Positions 17,997 to 25,848 of a DNA stretch of 32,397 nucleotides are shown here, piece by piece. The DNA comes from Segetibacter aerophilus (lineage in GTDB: Bacteria > Bacteroidota > Bacteroidia > Chitinophagales > Chitinophagaceae). The stretch spans positions 1 through 32,397 of the forward strand of contig NZ_BJYT01000038.1 in assembly GCF_007991655.1 (NCBI RefSeq), written 5' to 3'. The notes below the pieces were generated by a model. That model saw nothing but the letters and a program-made list of their open reading frames with translations, made no database searches and was not told the DNA's origin. The position numbers and the translations under genes are program-made. Position 1 is the stretch's first letter. Each line of letters opens with the position of its first letter.

Positions 17997-19082
17997 ATGA
18001 AAAAAACCTTCTTAGCCTTTTCTCTTCTTGCTACAGCTTTTAATATTTATGGGCAGAATATCATGGATTTCGAAAAATACGATCCACCCTCAACGTTGGT
18101 TGTTCCTGAACATAAAATAACCAGGGCTAAGTTTCCCTTCATCGATGTTCACAATCACCAGTTTGGTATGGCGACGCAGAATTTGAAGGAACTAGCGGCA
18201 GAAATGGCTAAACTTAATATGGCCGTTATGGTAAATTTAAGCGGCTCAAACGGAAGCACTCTAAAACAGGCAGTCGACAATGCAAAAGCAAACGCGCCGA
18301 AAAAATTCATTGTGTTCGCTAACATAAATTTTAGTGGTGTTGGTGAAAATGGGTGGACAGAAAAAGCTGTTAAGCAACTGGAGGAAGATGTAAAGAATGG
18401 AGCAAACGGACTGAAAATTTTTAAGACTCTCGGATTATCAGTAAAAGATAATACAGGCAAAAGAGTTACGGTTGACGACGTGCGGCTTGATCCAATATGG
18501 AGGAAATGCGGCGAACTAAAAATTCCTGTCCTTATACATACCGCTGATCCGAAATCTTTCTGGGATCCTCTGGATGAAAAGAATGAAAGATGGTTAGAAC
18601 TCAAAACGCACGCCGGCAGGAAAAGAAGTGATAGCGACCCTGCACCCTTTGAGACCCTGATACAGGAGCAACACAACATTTTTAAAAAGCATCCTAACAC
18701 CACTTTCATTGCTGCACACTTCGGATGGTTTCCGAACGATTTAGCCAGGTTGGGTAAACTGCTGGATGAAAGACCAAATGTAGTCGTTGAGTTTGGGGCA
18801 GTCATAGCCGAACTTGGCAGGCAACCTAAAGCAGCAAAAGCCTTTTTTACTAAATACCAGGATCGGATTTTATTTGGAAAAGACAGTTGGGTTCCTGAAG
18901 AATATGCAACCTACTTCAGGGTACTGGAAACGGAAGATGAATACTTTCCCTACCATAAAAAATACCATGCTTTCTGGCGGATGTATGGCATGGGATTGCC
19001 TGACGACATCCTAAAAAAAGTGTATTACAAAAACGCTTTAAGAGTTGTTCCTAATATCGATCGGACGTTATTTCCCGATTAG
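17997..19082 (+). CDS. Secreted amidohydrolase (amidohydrolase 2 type TIM barrel)
   Basis: The 361-residue protein has a signal peptide (MKKTFLAFSLLATAFNIYGQ). The metal-site residues of the superfamily are visible: HxH at His52/His54 (FIDVHNHQ), His181 (LIHTADP), His241 (FIAAHFGW) and Asp296 (LFGKDSW). The layout fits the amidohydrolase 2 family, whose members are hydrolases or decarboxylases acting on small molecules or lactones; the substrate is unknown here. A signal peptide on this fold points to a periplasmic reaction. The next gene, a secreted propeller protein, starts 91 nt after the stop on the same strand. A near-consensus -7 box, TATCTTTC, is at 17959-17966. Confidence 0.88.
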   Translation: MKKTFLAFSLLATAFNIYGQNIMDFEKYDPPSTLVVPEHKITRAKFPFIDVHNHQFGMATQNLKELAAEMAKLNMAVMVNLSGSNGSTLKQAVDNAKANAPKKFIVFANINFSGVGENGWTEKAVKQLEEDVKNGANGLKIFKTLGLSVKDNTGKRVTVDDVRLDPIWRKCGELKIPVLIHTADPKSFWDPLDEKNERWLELKTHAGRKRSDSDPAPFETLIQEQHNIFKKHPNTTFIAAHFGWFPNDLARLGKLLDERPNVVVEFGAVIAELGRQPKAAKAFFTKYQDRILFGKDSWVPEEYATYFRVLETEDEYFPYHKKYHAFWRMYGMGLPDDILKKVYYKNALRVVPNIDRTLFPD

Positions 19083-19133
19083 GTCGCTATTTGCTCGACA
19101 GGCAATTCAATTACTATTTGAAGCGATAACGAT

Positions 19134-19141
19134 TACATTTG
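19134..19141 (+). promoter_or_regulatory. Consensus -7 box for the TolB-like gene
   Basis: TACATTTG matches TAnnTTTG exactly and ends 32 nt before the start codon. I see no TTG at 17-23 nt upstream, so the -33 element is missing or weak. It suggests that this gene can be transcribed separately from the amidohydrolase. Confidence 0.45.
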
Positions 19142-19173
19142 AAGACTCATCTTTTTCAAATAATTATTGCTGT

Positions 19174-20718
19174 ATGAAACTTATTTGCCTGCTAGGTTTA
19201 TCATTATTTCTCAACACTGCTTTCTGCCAAAATAATAGTATCGGCATTTTTGATAAATCTGCAGATATCGGCAAACCTACAAATGCAGGATCTTCCAGGT
19301 ACGACGAAAGGAGCCAGGCGTACTACCTAAAAGGCGCGGGCTATAACATCTGGTTTAACCGAGACGAGTTTCAATATTTATACAAGAGAATTGGCGGAAA
19401 CTTTATTCTTACCGGCAACTTTGAGTTTGTAGGCGGAGAAGGAAACGGGCATCGAAAGATTGGCTGGATGATAAGAGAATCGGCAGATGAAGCAGCTGCA
19501 AGTGTAAACGCTGTGGTACACGGAGATGGACTTACAGTTTTACAATGGCGTCCCCTTAGAGGAGCATATATGCGCGACCCAGAGGATGAAGTGTTTTATG
19601 CCAAGAAAAGTGTTTTTCGTACTATTCAACTCGAACGGATAGGTAAGAAAGTGATTATGAGAGTTGCTAACTGGGGCGAGCCGCTGCAAGAAGTTAGCAG
19701 CCAGGAAATGCCCAATATGAAGGACTCAGTTTTGGTTGGGTTGTTCATCTCTTCACACGATTCGAACAGAATTGAAGAAGCCAAAGTCTGGAATGTTCGT
19801 ATTGATAAACCTGTTCCGGAAACATATCACCCCAATCCACAAGTTAAGTTACCGCCACTAATCGGAGTGGTAGGTTGCCGCTTAGAAACAATGGATGTTT
19901 TTACCGGTAATAGGATGGTTATAAGAGAGTCTGCTACAAAGTTTGAAGCACCCAACTGGATGCCTGATGGAAAGAAATTATTATTTAATGAAGGAGGTTC
20001 TTTGTACACGATCCCAGTAGAAGGCGGTACCCCTGAAAAACTAAACACAGGTACAGCAGATCGAATTAATAATGATCACGGCATTTCCTTCAATGGGAAA
20101 TTGTTGGCGATTAGCCATTCGAGACCAGGACCGGGCGGTGGATCAACAGTGTATATACTTCCACTGGCGGGAGGTACTCCAAAACAAGTTACCGAACAAA
20201 CGCCTTCCTACTGGCATGGATGGTCACCGAATGGTAAGGACGTGACGTTGGTTGGAATGAGAAATGGCAGCAAGATTTACAACCTATATAAAGTGGATAT
20301 CAATACAAAAGATGAAACTGCCTTAACCACCAATACTGCCGGCCATGTTGATGGACCTGAATACTCTCCTGATGGCAAGTACATCTATTACAATGCTAAC
20401 CCAACAGGCACAATGCAGATCTGGCGAATGAAACCAGATGGTTCAGCTAAAGAGCAATTAACTTTTGACGAATACCATAGTTGGTTTCCCCACATCTCCC
20501 CCGATGGTAAATGGATGACTATGATTTCATTTCCTACAGATATTGAACCCAATTCGCATCCTTCTTATAAAAAAGTAATGCTTAGGTTAATGCCCCTAAA
20601 TGGAGGTGCTCCTAAAGTAATTGCTTACCTCTATGGAGGGCAGGGAACCATCAATGTAAACTCGTGGTCTCCTGATAGCAGGCACATTGCTTTTGTTTCC
20701 AACTCTGAAAAAAAATAA
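19174..20718 (+). CDS. Secreted TolB-like beta-propeller protein with an N-terminal lectin-like domain
   Basis: The 514-residue protein has a signal peptide (MKLICLLGLSLFLNTAFCQ). Residues about 25-212 form a beta-sandwich-like region of the concanavalin/DUF1349 type (RKIGWMIRES, LTVLQWRPLRG). The rest is a WD40-like (PD40) propeller with at least five blades marked by PNWMPDGKKLLF, GWSPNGKDVTLV, YSPDGKYIYYNA, ISPDGKWMTMIS and WSPDSRHIAFVS, as in TolB. Homologues are often labelled as biopolymer transport TolR, although no TolR features are seen. The frame is open for 43 further codons upstream and would overlap the amidohydrolase gene; the ATG at 19174 is chosen because the signal peptide begins there and a -7 box lies just upstream. 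The likely role is binding of saccharide or protein in the periplasm, which is inferred. A hairpin follows the stop. Confidence 0.85.
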   Translation: MKLICLLGLSLFLNTAFCQNNSIGIFDKSADIGKPTNAGSSRYDERSQAYYLKGAGYNIWFNRDEFQYLYKRIGGNFILTGNFEFVGGEGNGHRKIGWMIRESADEAAASVNAVVHGDGLTVLQWRPLRGAYMRDPEDEVFYAKKSVFRTIQLERIGKKVIMRVANWGEPLQEVSSQEMPNMKDSVLVGLFISSHDSNRIEEAKVWNVRIDKPVPETYHPNPQVKLPPLIGVVGCRLETMDVFTGNRMVIRESATKFEAPNWMPDGKKLLFNEGGSLYTIPVEGGTPEKLNTGTADRINNDHGISFNGKLLAISHSRPGPGGGSTVYILPLAGGTPKQVTEQTPSYWHGWSPNGKDVTLVGMRNGSKIYNLYKVDINTKDETALTTNTAGHVDGPEYSPDGKYIYYNANPTGTMQIWRMKPDGSAKEQLTFDEYHSWFPHISPDGKWMTMISFPTDIEPNSHPSYKKVMLRLMPLNGGAPKVIAYLYGGQGTINVNSWSPDSRHIAFVSNSEKK

Positions 20719-20735
20719 GATTAATGCTTGTAGCC

Positions 20736-20768
20736 TTTGATTAGACAAAAACCGGTTTTGCTATCAAA
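20736..20768 (+). terminator. Imperfect long hairpin after the TolB-like gene
   Basis: TTTGAT (20736-20741) pairs with ATCAAA (20763-20768), and inside it is the palindrome AAAACCGGTTTT (20748-20759), with small bulges between. It lies 17 nt after the stop. There is no strong T tract after it, so it may be a terminator or, less likely, an operator. Confidence 0.4.
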
Positions 20769-20981
20769 TTCATTGAAACTACTACGACAAAAACAGCTGA
20801 CTTTTTAAGCAAAAATTATTATGCTCTTTCCTCTATTCTATTTATTTTACGTACATTCTGCTTGTCATTAAAAACACGTTGTTATCGAAACAATTCTAAG
20901 TTTTGTCAGCGCTGTCAAGATGCCTTGTAGGAGATTATTTAGAGACCTGAATCGCCTTCAAAAAGTCAGATAATTCTTAGT

Positions 20982-22229
20982 ATGTCAATAACAGTTTCAC
21001 CTTCTGTTTCAGCCCCGCAAGCCAGGCAAAAGAAGGCCATCCTACTAACGATCGATGGTATCCCTTTATATGTATATGCTGTTTCGCTCGCTTCGATCCT
21101 TACCATCGTAGGAATTTTGTGGGACATTAGTTGGCATACTACTATTGGCCGTGATAAGTTTCTTTCTCCACCACACATTCTTATTTATATGGGTGCTGTA
21201 TTTGCCGGCTTGTTTTCCGGCATCCAAGTATTATGGAATACGTTTAAAGCAAGCGCCGCAGCAAAAAAAGGGCTGGTAAAAATATGGGGCTTCTTTTATA
21301 GTTCGCTTGGTGCGTTGTTTTGCATTTGGGGAGCAATCGCAATGCTAACCTCCGCCCCTTTTGATGATTGGTGGCACAATGCTTACGGCCTCGATGTTGT
21401 TATTCTATCTCCCCCACATTTTCTATTAGCGCTGGGCATGTTGTTTCTTCAGTTTGGTGCATGCGTAAGTATCAGCAAATACCTTAACCGGATTGAAAAT
21501 GACCAGGTAGCAGAGAGCATGATTAAAACTTATTGGATAAGAAATAACATACGGCAAAAGAGGATTTTAAGAACGTTACTTGTAATAGCAGCAGCTAGCT
21601 TTTTATGTATGGTTTGCACTTTGTTTACTGAATTTGTCGATAGACGTGCACAACATACCGGGCTTTTTTACCAGGTAACAACCGCCATTTGCATGTTGCT
21701 GCTTCCTGTTTTTGGTCGCGCCCTTAGAACTAAGTGGGCCATGACATCTGTAGCATTTGGGTACTTTCTGATTGCAGGCCTGGCAAATTGGATCTTGCAA
21801 CTGTTTCCCGCGGTTCCCAAGCTCGGACCAATTCTAAACCCGGTTACCCATTATCAATCCTTACAATTTCCTCTGCTTTTATTCATTCCGGCAATCGCGG
21901 CTGATTTACTTATGCAAAAGGTTAAAGGAAATGATTGGAAAAAAGCGGCAATTACCAGCGCCGTGTTTGTCACCATCTTGTTGATCGTACAATATCCTTT
22001 TAGCGAATTTTTAGTAGAATCTCCTCTAGCACGTAATTGGTTCTTTGGCTCTAATGCCTGGTACTACGGGGCTAACCCTGAATGGGAATTTCGTTACAAA
22101 TTTCGATCAGATGAAGTAGAGCCATTTGCTTCCATTCTTTTCGGAGCCCTGAAAGCAATCATCATTGGTTTTTTTATTGGCCGCCTAAGTTTACGCTGGG
22201 GTAAATGGATGCAAAGCATCCAGAGATAA
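20982..22229 (+). CDS. Polytopic membrane protein with duplicated WH...SPPH signature, function unknown
   Basis: I do not recognise the family of this 415-residue protein. It has about ten hydrophobic segments (roughly 27-46, 64-88, 100-122, 141-163, 197-218, 228-245, 252-275, 294-312, 322-340, 385-402). The first half contains an internal repeat about 80 residues apart: WDISWHTTIGRD then SPPH (47-65), and FDDWWHNAYGLD then SPPH (127-146). Asp48/128, Trp51/131, His52/132, Gly56/136, Asp58/138 and His65/146 coincide. Such conserved Asp and His residues next to membrane helices could bind a metal or haem, which is a hypothesis. The next gene begins 27 nt after the stop, so the two form a likely operon. 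There is no cleavable signal peptide. A 263-bp gap with a hairpin separates it from the previous gene. Confidence 0.75.
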   Translation: MSITVSPSVSAPQARQKKAILLTIDGIPLYVYAVSLASILTIVGILWDISWHTTIGRDKFLSPPHILIYMGAVFAGLFSGIQVLWNTFKASAAAKKGLVKIWGFFYSSLGALFCIWGAIAMLTSAPFDDWWHNAYGLDVVILSPPHFLLALGMLFLQFGACVSISKYLNRIENDQVAESMIKTYWIRNNIRQKRILRTLLVIAAASFLCMVCTLFTEFVDRRAQHTGLFYQVTTAICMLLLPVFGRALRTKWAMTSVAFGYFLIAGLANWILQLFPAVPKLGPILNPVTHYQSLQFPLLLFIPAIAADLLMQKVKGNDWKKAAITSAVFVTILLIVQYPFSEFLVESPLARNWFFGSNAWYYGANPEWEFRYKFRSDEVEPFASILFGALKAIIIGFFIGRLSLRWGKWMQSIQR

Positions 22230-22256
22230 GATTTCCTTTAGACTATCCTTACACTC

Positions 22257-23873
22257 ATGCTTCGAATATCTTTTATTTTCTGTTTTTGTTTTTTGCAGAT
22301 CAGTATTCTATTTGCTCACGTAGGCAGTCCTGAGGTAGTTATGGAAGCAACTGCAGGAGCTTACAAAGTATTGGTAAGCGTACAACCTCCTGATGTAATA
22401 CCCGGAATTGCCAAAGTAAAAGTTTACCTGCAAAACGGGTCAGCAAGCGCAATTTCATTGAGAGCTATATATTTCCAGGCAGGCGATGAGGGCGCACCCG
22501 AACCTGATCTAATGACGAAAGTGCCGGGGCAGCAACTTCAGTTCGAAGGGGAAACATGGCTAATGTCATCGGGATCGTCAAGTGTGCAGATTAACATAAC
22601 AGGAAGTCTTGGTAAAGGAGAAATCATAGTGCCCGTAGTTGCTACTTCCACCGCCAAAAAAGAAATGCCTGCATCAACAGGCAGGCTGCTGGCCGCTCTG
22701 GGCATTTTACTGTTTATACTTATGGTAACAATCATAGGCGCTGCCGTAAGTGATGCCATCACCAAAAGAGGTGATGTTGTTCCGCCGAGGAGAAAAAGGA
22801 TCAGGCTGATCAGTATGAGTATTGCTGCAGTGCTTACATCCTTGGTTGTATACGGCGGCAATGCATGGTGGCAGAGTTGGGCAAATGGCTACAGGAAGTA
22901 TATGTTCCGTCCAACACAAGCTGTGTCTAAAGTAAATGAAAATGGATCTAACGAACTCACTTTTAGATTAGATACTTCATCTCAACGCCGATCCAGTTTC
23001 CCTTTTATAATCCCCGATCACGGAAAGCTGATGCACATGTTTGTAATGCGTATTCCGGCAATGGATGCGTTTGCTCACCTTCACCCTCAACGTATCGACA
23101 CCACTACCTTTCGTACCATTTTGCCCGGCCTTCCAAAAGGAAAGTACCTTGTTTTTGGCGACATTGTTTACAATAGTGGTTACACTGAAACGATCAAGGA
23201 TACATTCGATATTACTAACACGCTTACCAATATCCGCACGCTTGATTCTGATGATGCTTTTGCCTACGCAATACCTTCAGATCTTGTCGATAACCCGCAA
23301 CTGCCTGATGCCGAAAACACAATCGTGTGTGGCAAGCCGGGAACAGGCGTAAAACTGAAAGACGGATCAACAATGGTGTGGGAAGGAATGACCAACGAAC
23401 CGCTCGAAGCCAGTAAATTATACTCCTTAAAATTCCAAGTAATAGGTCCTGATAAACAACCGGCAAAACTAGATCCTTACTTAGGGATGGCTGGTCACGC
23501 AGCAATCGTACGAAGTGACGGAAATGTTTACATACATCTTCACCCCGTCGGTACTTTTTCAATGGCTGCCGAAACAAACCTGGTAAAAAGAATGGCCGAT
23601 CCGCAGGGCATGTATCATTACCCCGACCCCAATAAATTTTACGACAGCGTAAATACTTCCGTCAAACATCTTTCTACCTTAAACGAGGCTGACAGAAACG
23701 ATCTTTTGATGCAACAAATGCAGATTCCGCAAAAAGGCATGCAAGGCATGGAACACAATAATTCGCTTGAGTTTCCTTACTCTTTTCCATCTGCGGGTAA
23801 GTACAGGATATGGGTGCAAGTCAAGCGAAACGGGCAAGTGCTTACTGCTGCTTTTGATAGGTTAGTAGAATAA
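22257..23873 (+). CDS. Membrane protein with two His-rich (HLHP) periplasmic segments, function unknown
   Basis: The 538-residue protein has a signal peptide (1-20, ending LFAH), a periplasmic beta-rich domain (about 21-140), a membrane helix (144-166), a basic loop (RRKRIR), a second helix (184-202) and a large C-terminal extracytoplasmic part. That part has two similar segments: DHGKLMHMFVM...FAHLHPQR (254-278) and YLGMAGHAAIV...YIHLHPVG (408-432). A Met-rich stretch, LLMQQMQIPQKGMQGMEH (483-500), leads to a final Ig-like strand region, YRIWVQVKRNGQVLTAAFD. His and Met clusters of this kind suggest binding of copper or a similar metal and resemble YtkA/FixH-like periplasmic domains, but I cannot assign a family. 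The gene is probably cotranscribed with the polytopic protein upstream. Confidence 0.75.
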   Translation: MLRISFIFCFCFLQISILFAHVGSPEVVMEATAGAYKVLVSVQPPDVIPGIAKVKVYLQNGSASAISLRAIYFQAGDEGAPEPDLMTKVPGQQLQFEGETWLMSSGSSSVQINITGSLGKGEIIVPVVATSTAKKEMPASTGRLLAALGILLFILMVTIIGAAVSDAITKRGDVVPPRRKRIRLISMSIAAVLTSLVVYGGNAWWQSWANGYRKYMFRPTQAVSKVNENGSNELTFRLDTSSQRRSSFPFIIPDHGKLMHMFVMRIPAMDAFAHLHPQRIDTTTFRTILPGLPKGKYLVFGDIVYNSGYTETIKDTFDITNTLTNIRTLDSDDAFAYAIPSDLVDNPQLPDAENTIVCGKPGTGVKLKDGSTMVWEGMTNEPLEASKLYSLKFQVIGPDKQPAKLDPYLGMAGHAAIVRSDGNVYIHLHPVGTFSMAAETNLVKRMADPQGMYHYPDPNKFYDSVNTSVKHLSTLNEADRNDLLMQQMQIPQKGMQGMEHNNSLEFPYSFPSAGKYRIWVQVKRNGQVLTAAFDRLVE

Positions 23874-23874
23874 C

Positions 23875-23948
23875 TTTTTGTAGCCGTCACCAAATCTTCC
23901 TTCGTCATTTCTTGCGTCGCACGCTTGTACGTCTGCACTCGTTTCGAC
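23875..23948 (+). repeat. Diverged composite intergenic repeat, copy B
   Basis: TTTTTGTAGCC is at 23875-23885, and TTGCGTCGCACGCTTGTAC starts the second block at 23912-23948. Both blocks are shared with 3219-3327. It begins just after the stop codon of the HLHP protein and lies between that gene and obg. Confidence 0.35.
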
Positions 23949-24060
23949 AGCGCGGTCCATAACACAGTGGTGGTACTTTAAATCAAAAAGAACCTTATTT
24001 TCCATTTTACAATTTCCTCCCAATCTTTCATGATCTAACCAATGCAGGTGCTGGCCATCT

Positions 24061-24068
24061 TATCTTTG
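24061..24068 (+). promoter_or_regulatory. Consensus -7 box of obg, near-leaderless start
   Basis: TATCTTTG matches TAnnTTTG exactly and ends 8 nt before the obg start codon. If it is used, transcription begins only a few bases before the ATG. There is no TTG at the normal -33 spacing. Confidence 0.5.
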
Positions 24069-24076
24069 CCGCCGAA

Positions 24077-25075
24077 ATGGAAAAGTCAAATTTTATAGAT
24101 TACATCCGCATTTTTGCCAGGAGCGGACATGGCGGCGCTGGAAGCCGGCACTTTATGAGGAACAAATTAACCGCGATGGGTGGACCTGATGGCGGCGATG
24201 GTGGTCGTGGCGGACATATTATTTTAAGAGGAAACAAGCAGCTATGGACCTTGCTGCATCTAAGATATTACAAGAATGTTTTGGCCGAAGATGGTGAGAA
24301 CGGCAGCAAGAATAATTGTACCGGTCGCGAGGGAAAAGATGTGATTATAGAAGTACCCTTAGGTACTGTTGCAAAAGATGAAGAGACAGGAAAAGTAGAT
24401 GCCGAAATATTAGAAGATGGACAAGAAGTGATTTGGCTGAAAGGAGGACGGGGCGGTTTGGGTAACTCAAATTTTGCTACTCCGACCAACCAGGCCCCCG
24501 AGCATCACCAGCCCGGAGAAGAAGGCGTTGAAGGTTGGAAAGTAATTGAGCTGAAAGTTTTAGCCGACGTTGGTCTGGTTGGCTTTCCGAATGCCGGCAA
24601 ATCAACTTTGTTGTCAGTTATAACTGCTGCCCGCCCCAAGATTGCTGATTATGCATTTACAACACTTACCCCGCAATTGGGTATGGTTGAGTATCGTGAC
24701 GGAAGAAGTTTTTGTATTGCTGATCTCCCCGGCATCATTGAAGGAGCAGCCGAAGGCAAAGGATTAGGGCATCGGTTCTTGAGACATATAGAAAGGAATG
24801 CGTGTTTACTATTTTTAATCCCTGCTGATAGCAAAGATCATCGCAAGGAATTCGAAATTCTCCATAATGAACTCGAAGAATACAACCCTGAATTACTGCA
24901 GAAGGATTTCATTATTGCAATAAGCAAAAGTGATATGCTGGATGATGAACTAAAGAAAGAAATCGAAAAAGAATTGCCTGATAGCATCCCTCATGTTTTT
25001 ATTTCATCCGTCACTCAAAAAGGGCTTACTGAGTTAAAAGACCTTTTATGGAACACGCTTAACAAGCCGGTTTAG
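24077..25075 (+). CDS. obg: Obg/CgtA GTPase, ribosome assembly factor
   Basis: The 332-residue protein has the glycine-rich Obg fold at 1-158 ([13 protein letters not shown] at 35-47, [19 protein letters not shown] at 123-141), then the G domain. G1 is GFPNAGKST (169-177), G2 includes FTTLTP (194-199), G3 is DLPG (216-219) and G4 is SKSD in place of NKxD, a usual variant in this phylum. The large-subunit GTPase acts late in 50S assembly and in stringent control. The length fits forms without the C-terminal OCT domain. The start is supported by the conserved FxDxxxI N-terminus and the close -7 box. The gene is probably monocistronic, because the gap on each side is over 200 bp. Confidence 0.97.
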   Translation: MEKSNFIDYIRIFARSGHGGAGSRHFMRNKLTAMGGPDGGDGGRGGHIILRGNKQLWTLLHLRYYKNVLAEDGENGSKNNCTGREGKDVIIEVPLGTVAKDEETGKVDAEILEDGQEVIWLKGGRGGLGNSNFATPTNQAPEHHQPGEEGVEGWKVIELKVLADVGLVGFPNAGKSTLLSVITAARPKIADYAFTTLTPQLGMVEYRDGRSFCIADLPGIIEGAAEGKGLGHRFLRHIERNACLLFLIPADSKDHRKEFEILHNELEEYNPELLQKDFIIAISKSDMLDDELKKEIEKELPDSIPHVFISSVTQKGLTELKDLLWNTLNKPV

Positions 25076-25178
25076 AAAGTCAAAAAGAAAAAATAAAAAA
25101 TTAAAAATTAACGAACGTTAGTTTGTAAAGTATTGATTAGTAAAAGAAAAGGAAAGTAACAATTCCTTAATATTAAAC

Positions 25179-25225
25179 TTGGCGTTGTTTACTTTTGCCT
25201 CCTATCTTTGTGTCAACAACGCCAA
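25179..25225 (+). promoter_or_regulatory. Promoter candidate enclosed in an 11-bp perfect dyad
   Basis: TTG (25179-25181) and TATCTTTG (25203-25210) form a -33/-7 pair with 21-nt spacing. The -33 is the start of the arm TTGGCGTTGTT (25179-25189), which is repeated inverted as AACAACGCCAA (25215-25225). The right arm falls on the expected transcription start. This looks like an operator spanning the promoter, or a leader element. The leader to the gene at 25364 would be about 145 nt. Confidence 0.55.
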
Positions 25226-25363
25226 AAAGCTATACACGGGCTTTTAAATGAAAATATTCTCCGGTTGCTTTCTCCATAATTCTTCTAACAGATTGCCATA
25301 AAACATTGCTTGTTTAAACGGTTGCTGTCCCAAGTTTTTTTATCACGTTTAAACATTACAATT

Positions 25364-25777
25364 ATGAAAAAGCAATCAACAAAAGCAGTTTCAACAAAAG
25401 TCTTTACATTCTTATTTGCTGTGTTAATCTCTTGCGGTTTTGCGCAAAACACGTACGCGCTTCCTGATAGTACATCTGCCAAAAGTGTAGAAGTGACTTA
25501 TCAAGGTCTCAAAGACAAAAAATTAGCTTTTAATGTTAATTACAAAAATGAATCGGCCCAGCCCTTTCAACTTACTATCAGGAATGACCAGGATCAGATA
25601 ATTTACGCCAGCAAGTTTGATGGTACTCCTTTAAACAAAACAATGCTGTTTTCTGAATTTCCTGAAAACTCTAAGCTTACCTTTTCAATAATTACAGCAA
25701 AGGAGAAAATCGCACAATCATTTGAAATCAATACACAAGTAAGAACTGTGGAAGAATTTATCGTAAAGGGAATTTAA
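25364..25777 (+). CDS. Small secreted protein, function unknown
   Basis: The 137-residue protein has a signal peptide (positively charged start, core VFTFLFAVLISCGFA, likely cleavage in the region QNTYA). The mature part of about 105 residues alternates hydrophobic and polar residues as in a small beta-sandwich (KLAFNVNYKNESAQPFQLTI, KLTFSIITAKEKIAQSFEI). The frame is open from a TTG at 25310, but the ATG at 25364 is preferred because it gives a standard signal peptide. The gene has its own strong promoter candidate about 150 nt upstream and a strong terminator downstream, which suggests an abundant, individually regulated product. It is probably a periplasmic or surface protein of a kind common in Chitinophagaceae. 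I cannot name a family. Confidence 0.75.
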   Translation: MKKQSTKAVSTKVFTFLFAVLISCGFAQNTYALPDSTSAKSVEVTYQGLKDKKLAFNVNYKNESAQPFQLTIRNDQDQIIYASKFDGTPLNKTMLFSEFPENSKLTFSIITAKEKIAQSFEINTQVRTVEEFIVKGI

Positions 25778-25817
25778 AATCTCTTTGCAGCCGTTACTAA
25801 CAAGTTTAAAACTCCTG

Positions 25818-25848
25818 TAACAAAGCCCTCGTCTTGAGGGCTTTGTTA
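25818..25848. terminator. Bidirectional terminator between convergent genes
   Basis: The arms TAACAAAGCCCTC (25818-25830) and GAGGGCTTTGTTA (25836-25848) pair perfectly over 13 bp with a 5-nt loop. The TTA at 25846-25848 is the stop codon of the minus-strand lipoprotein. The U-rich end of each arm can serve as the release tract in both directions. Confidence 0.85.

Noticed and set aside
18155-18805. A 216-codon open frame on the minus strand inside the amidohydrolase gene.
   Set aside because: It is antisense to a gene with full family motifs, is rich in Ser, Phe and Cys, and shows no domain; it is a shadow of the codon pattern.
19045-19173. N-terminal extension of 43 codons for the TolB-like protein, overlapping the amidohydrolase.
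   Set aside because: The signal peptide begins at 19174 and the -7 box lies within the supposed coding sequence.
16005-20718. Reading galT, GH43, amidohydrolase and TolB-like genes as a polysaccharide utilisation locus.
   Set aside because: There is no SusC/SusD pair, no hybrid two-component or sigma/anti-sigma regulator, and galT is on the other strand.
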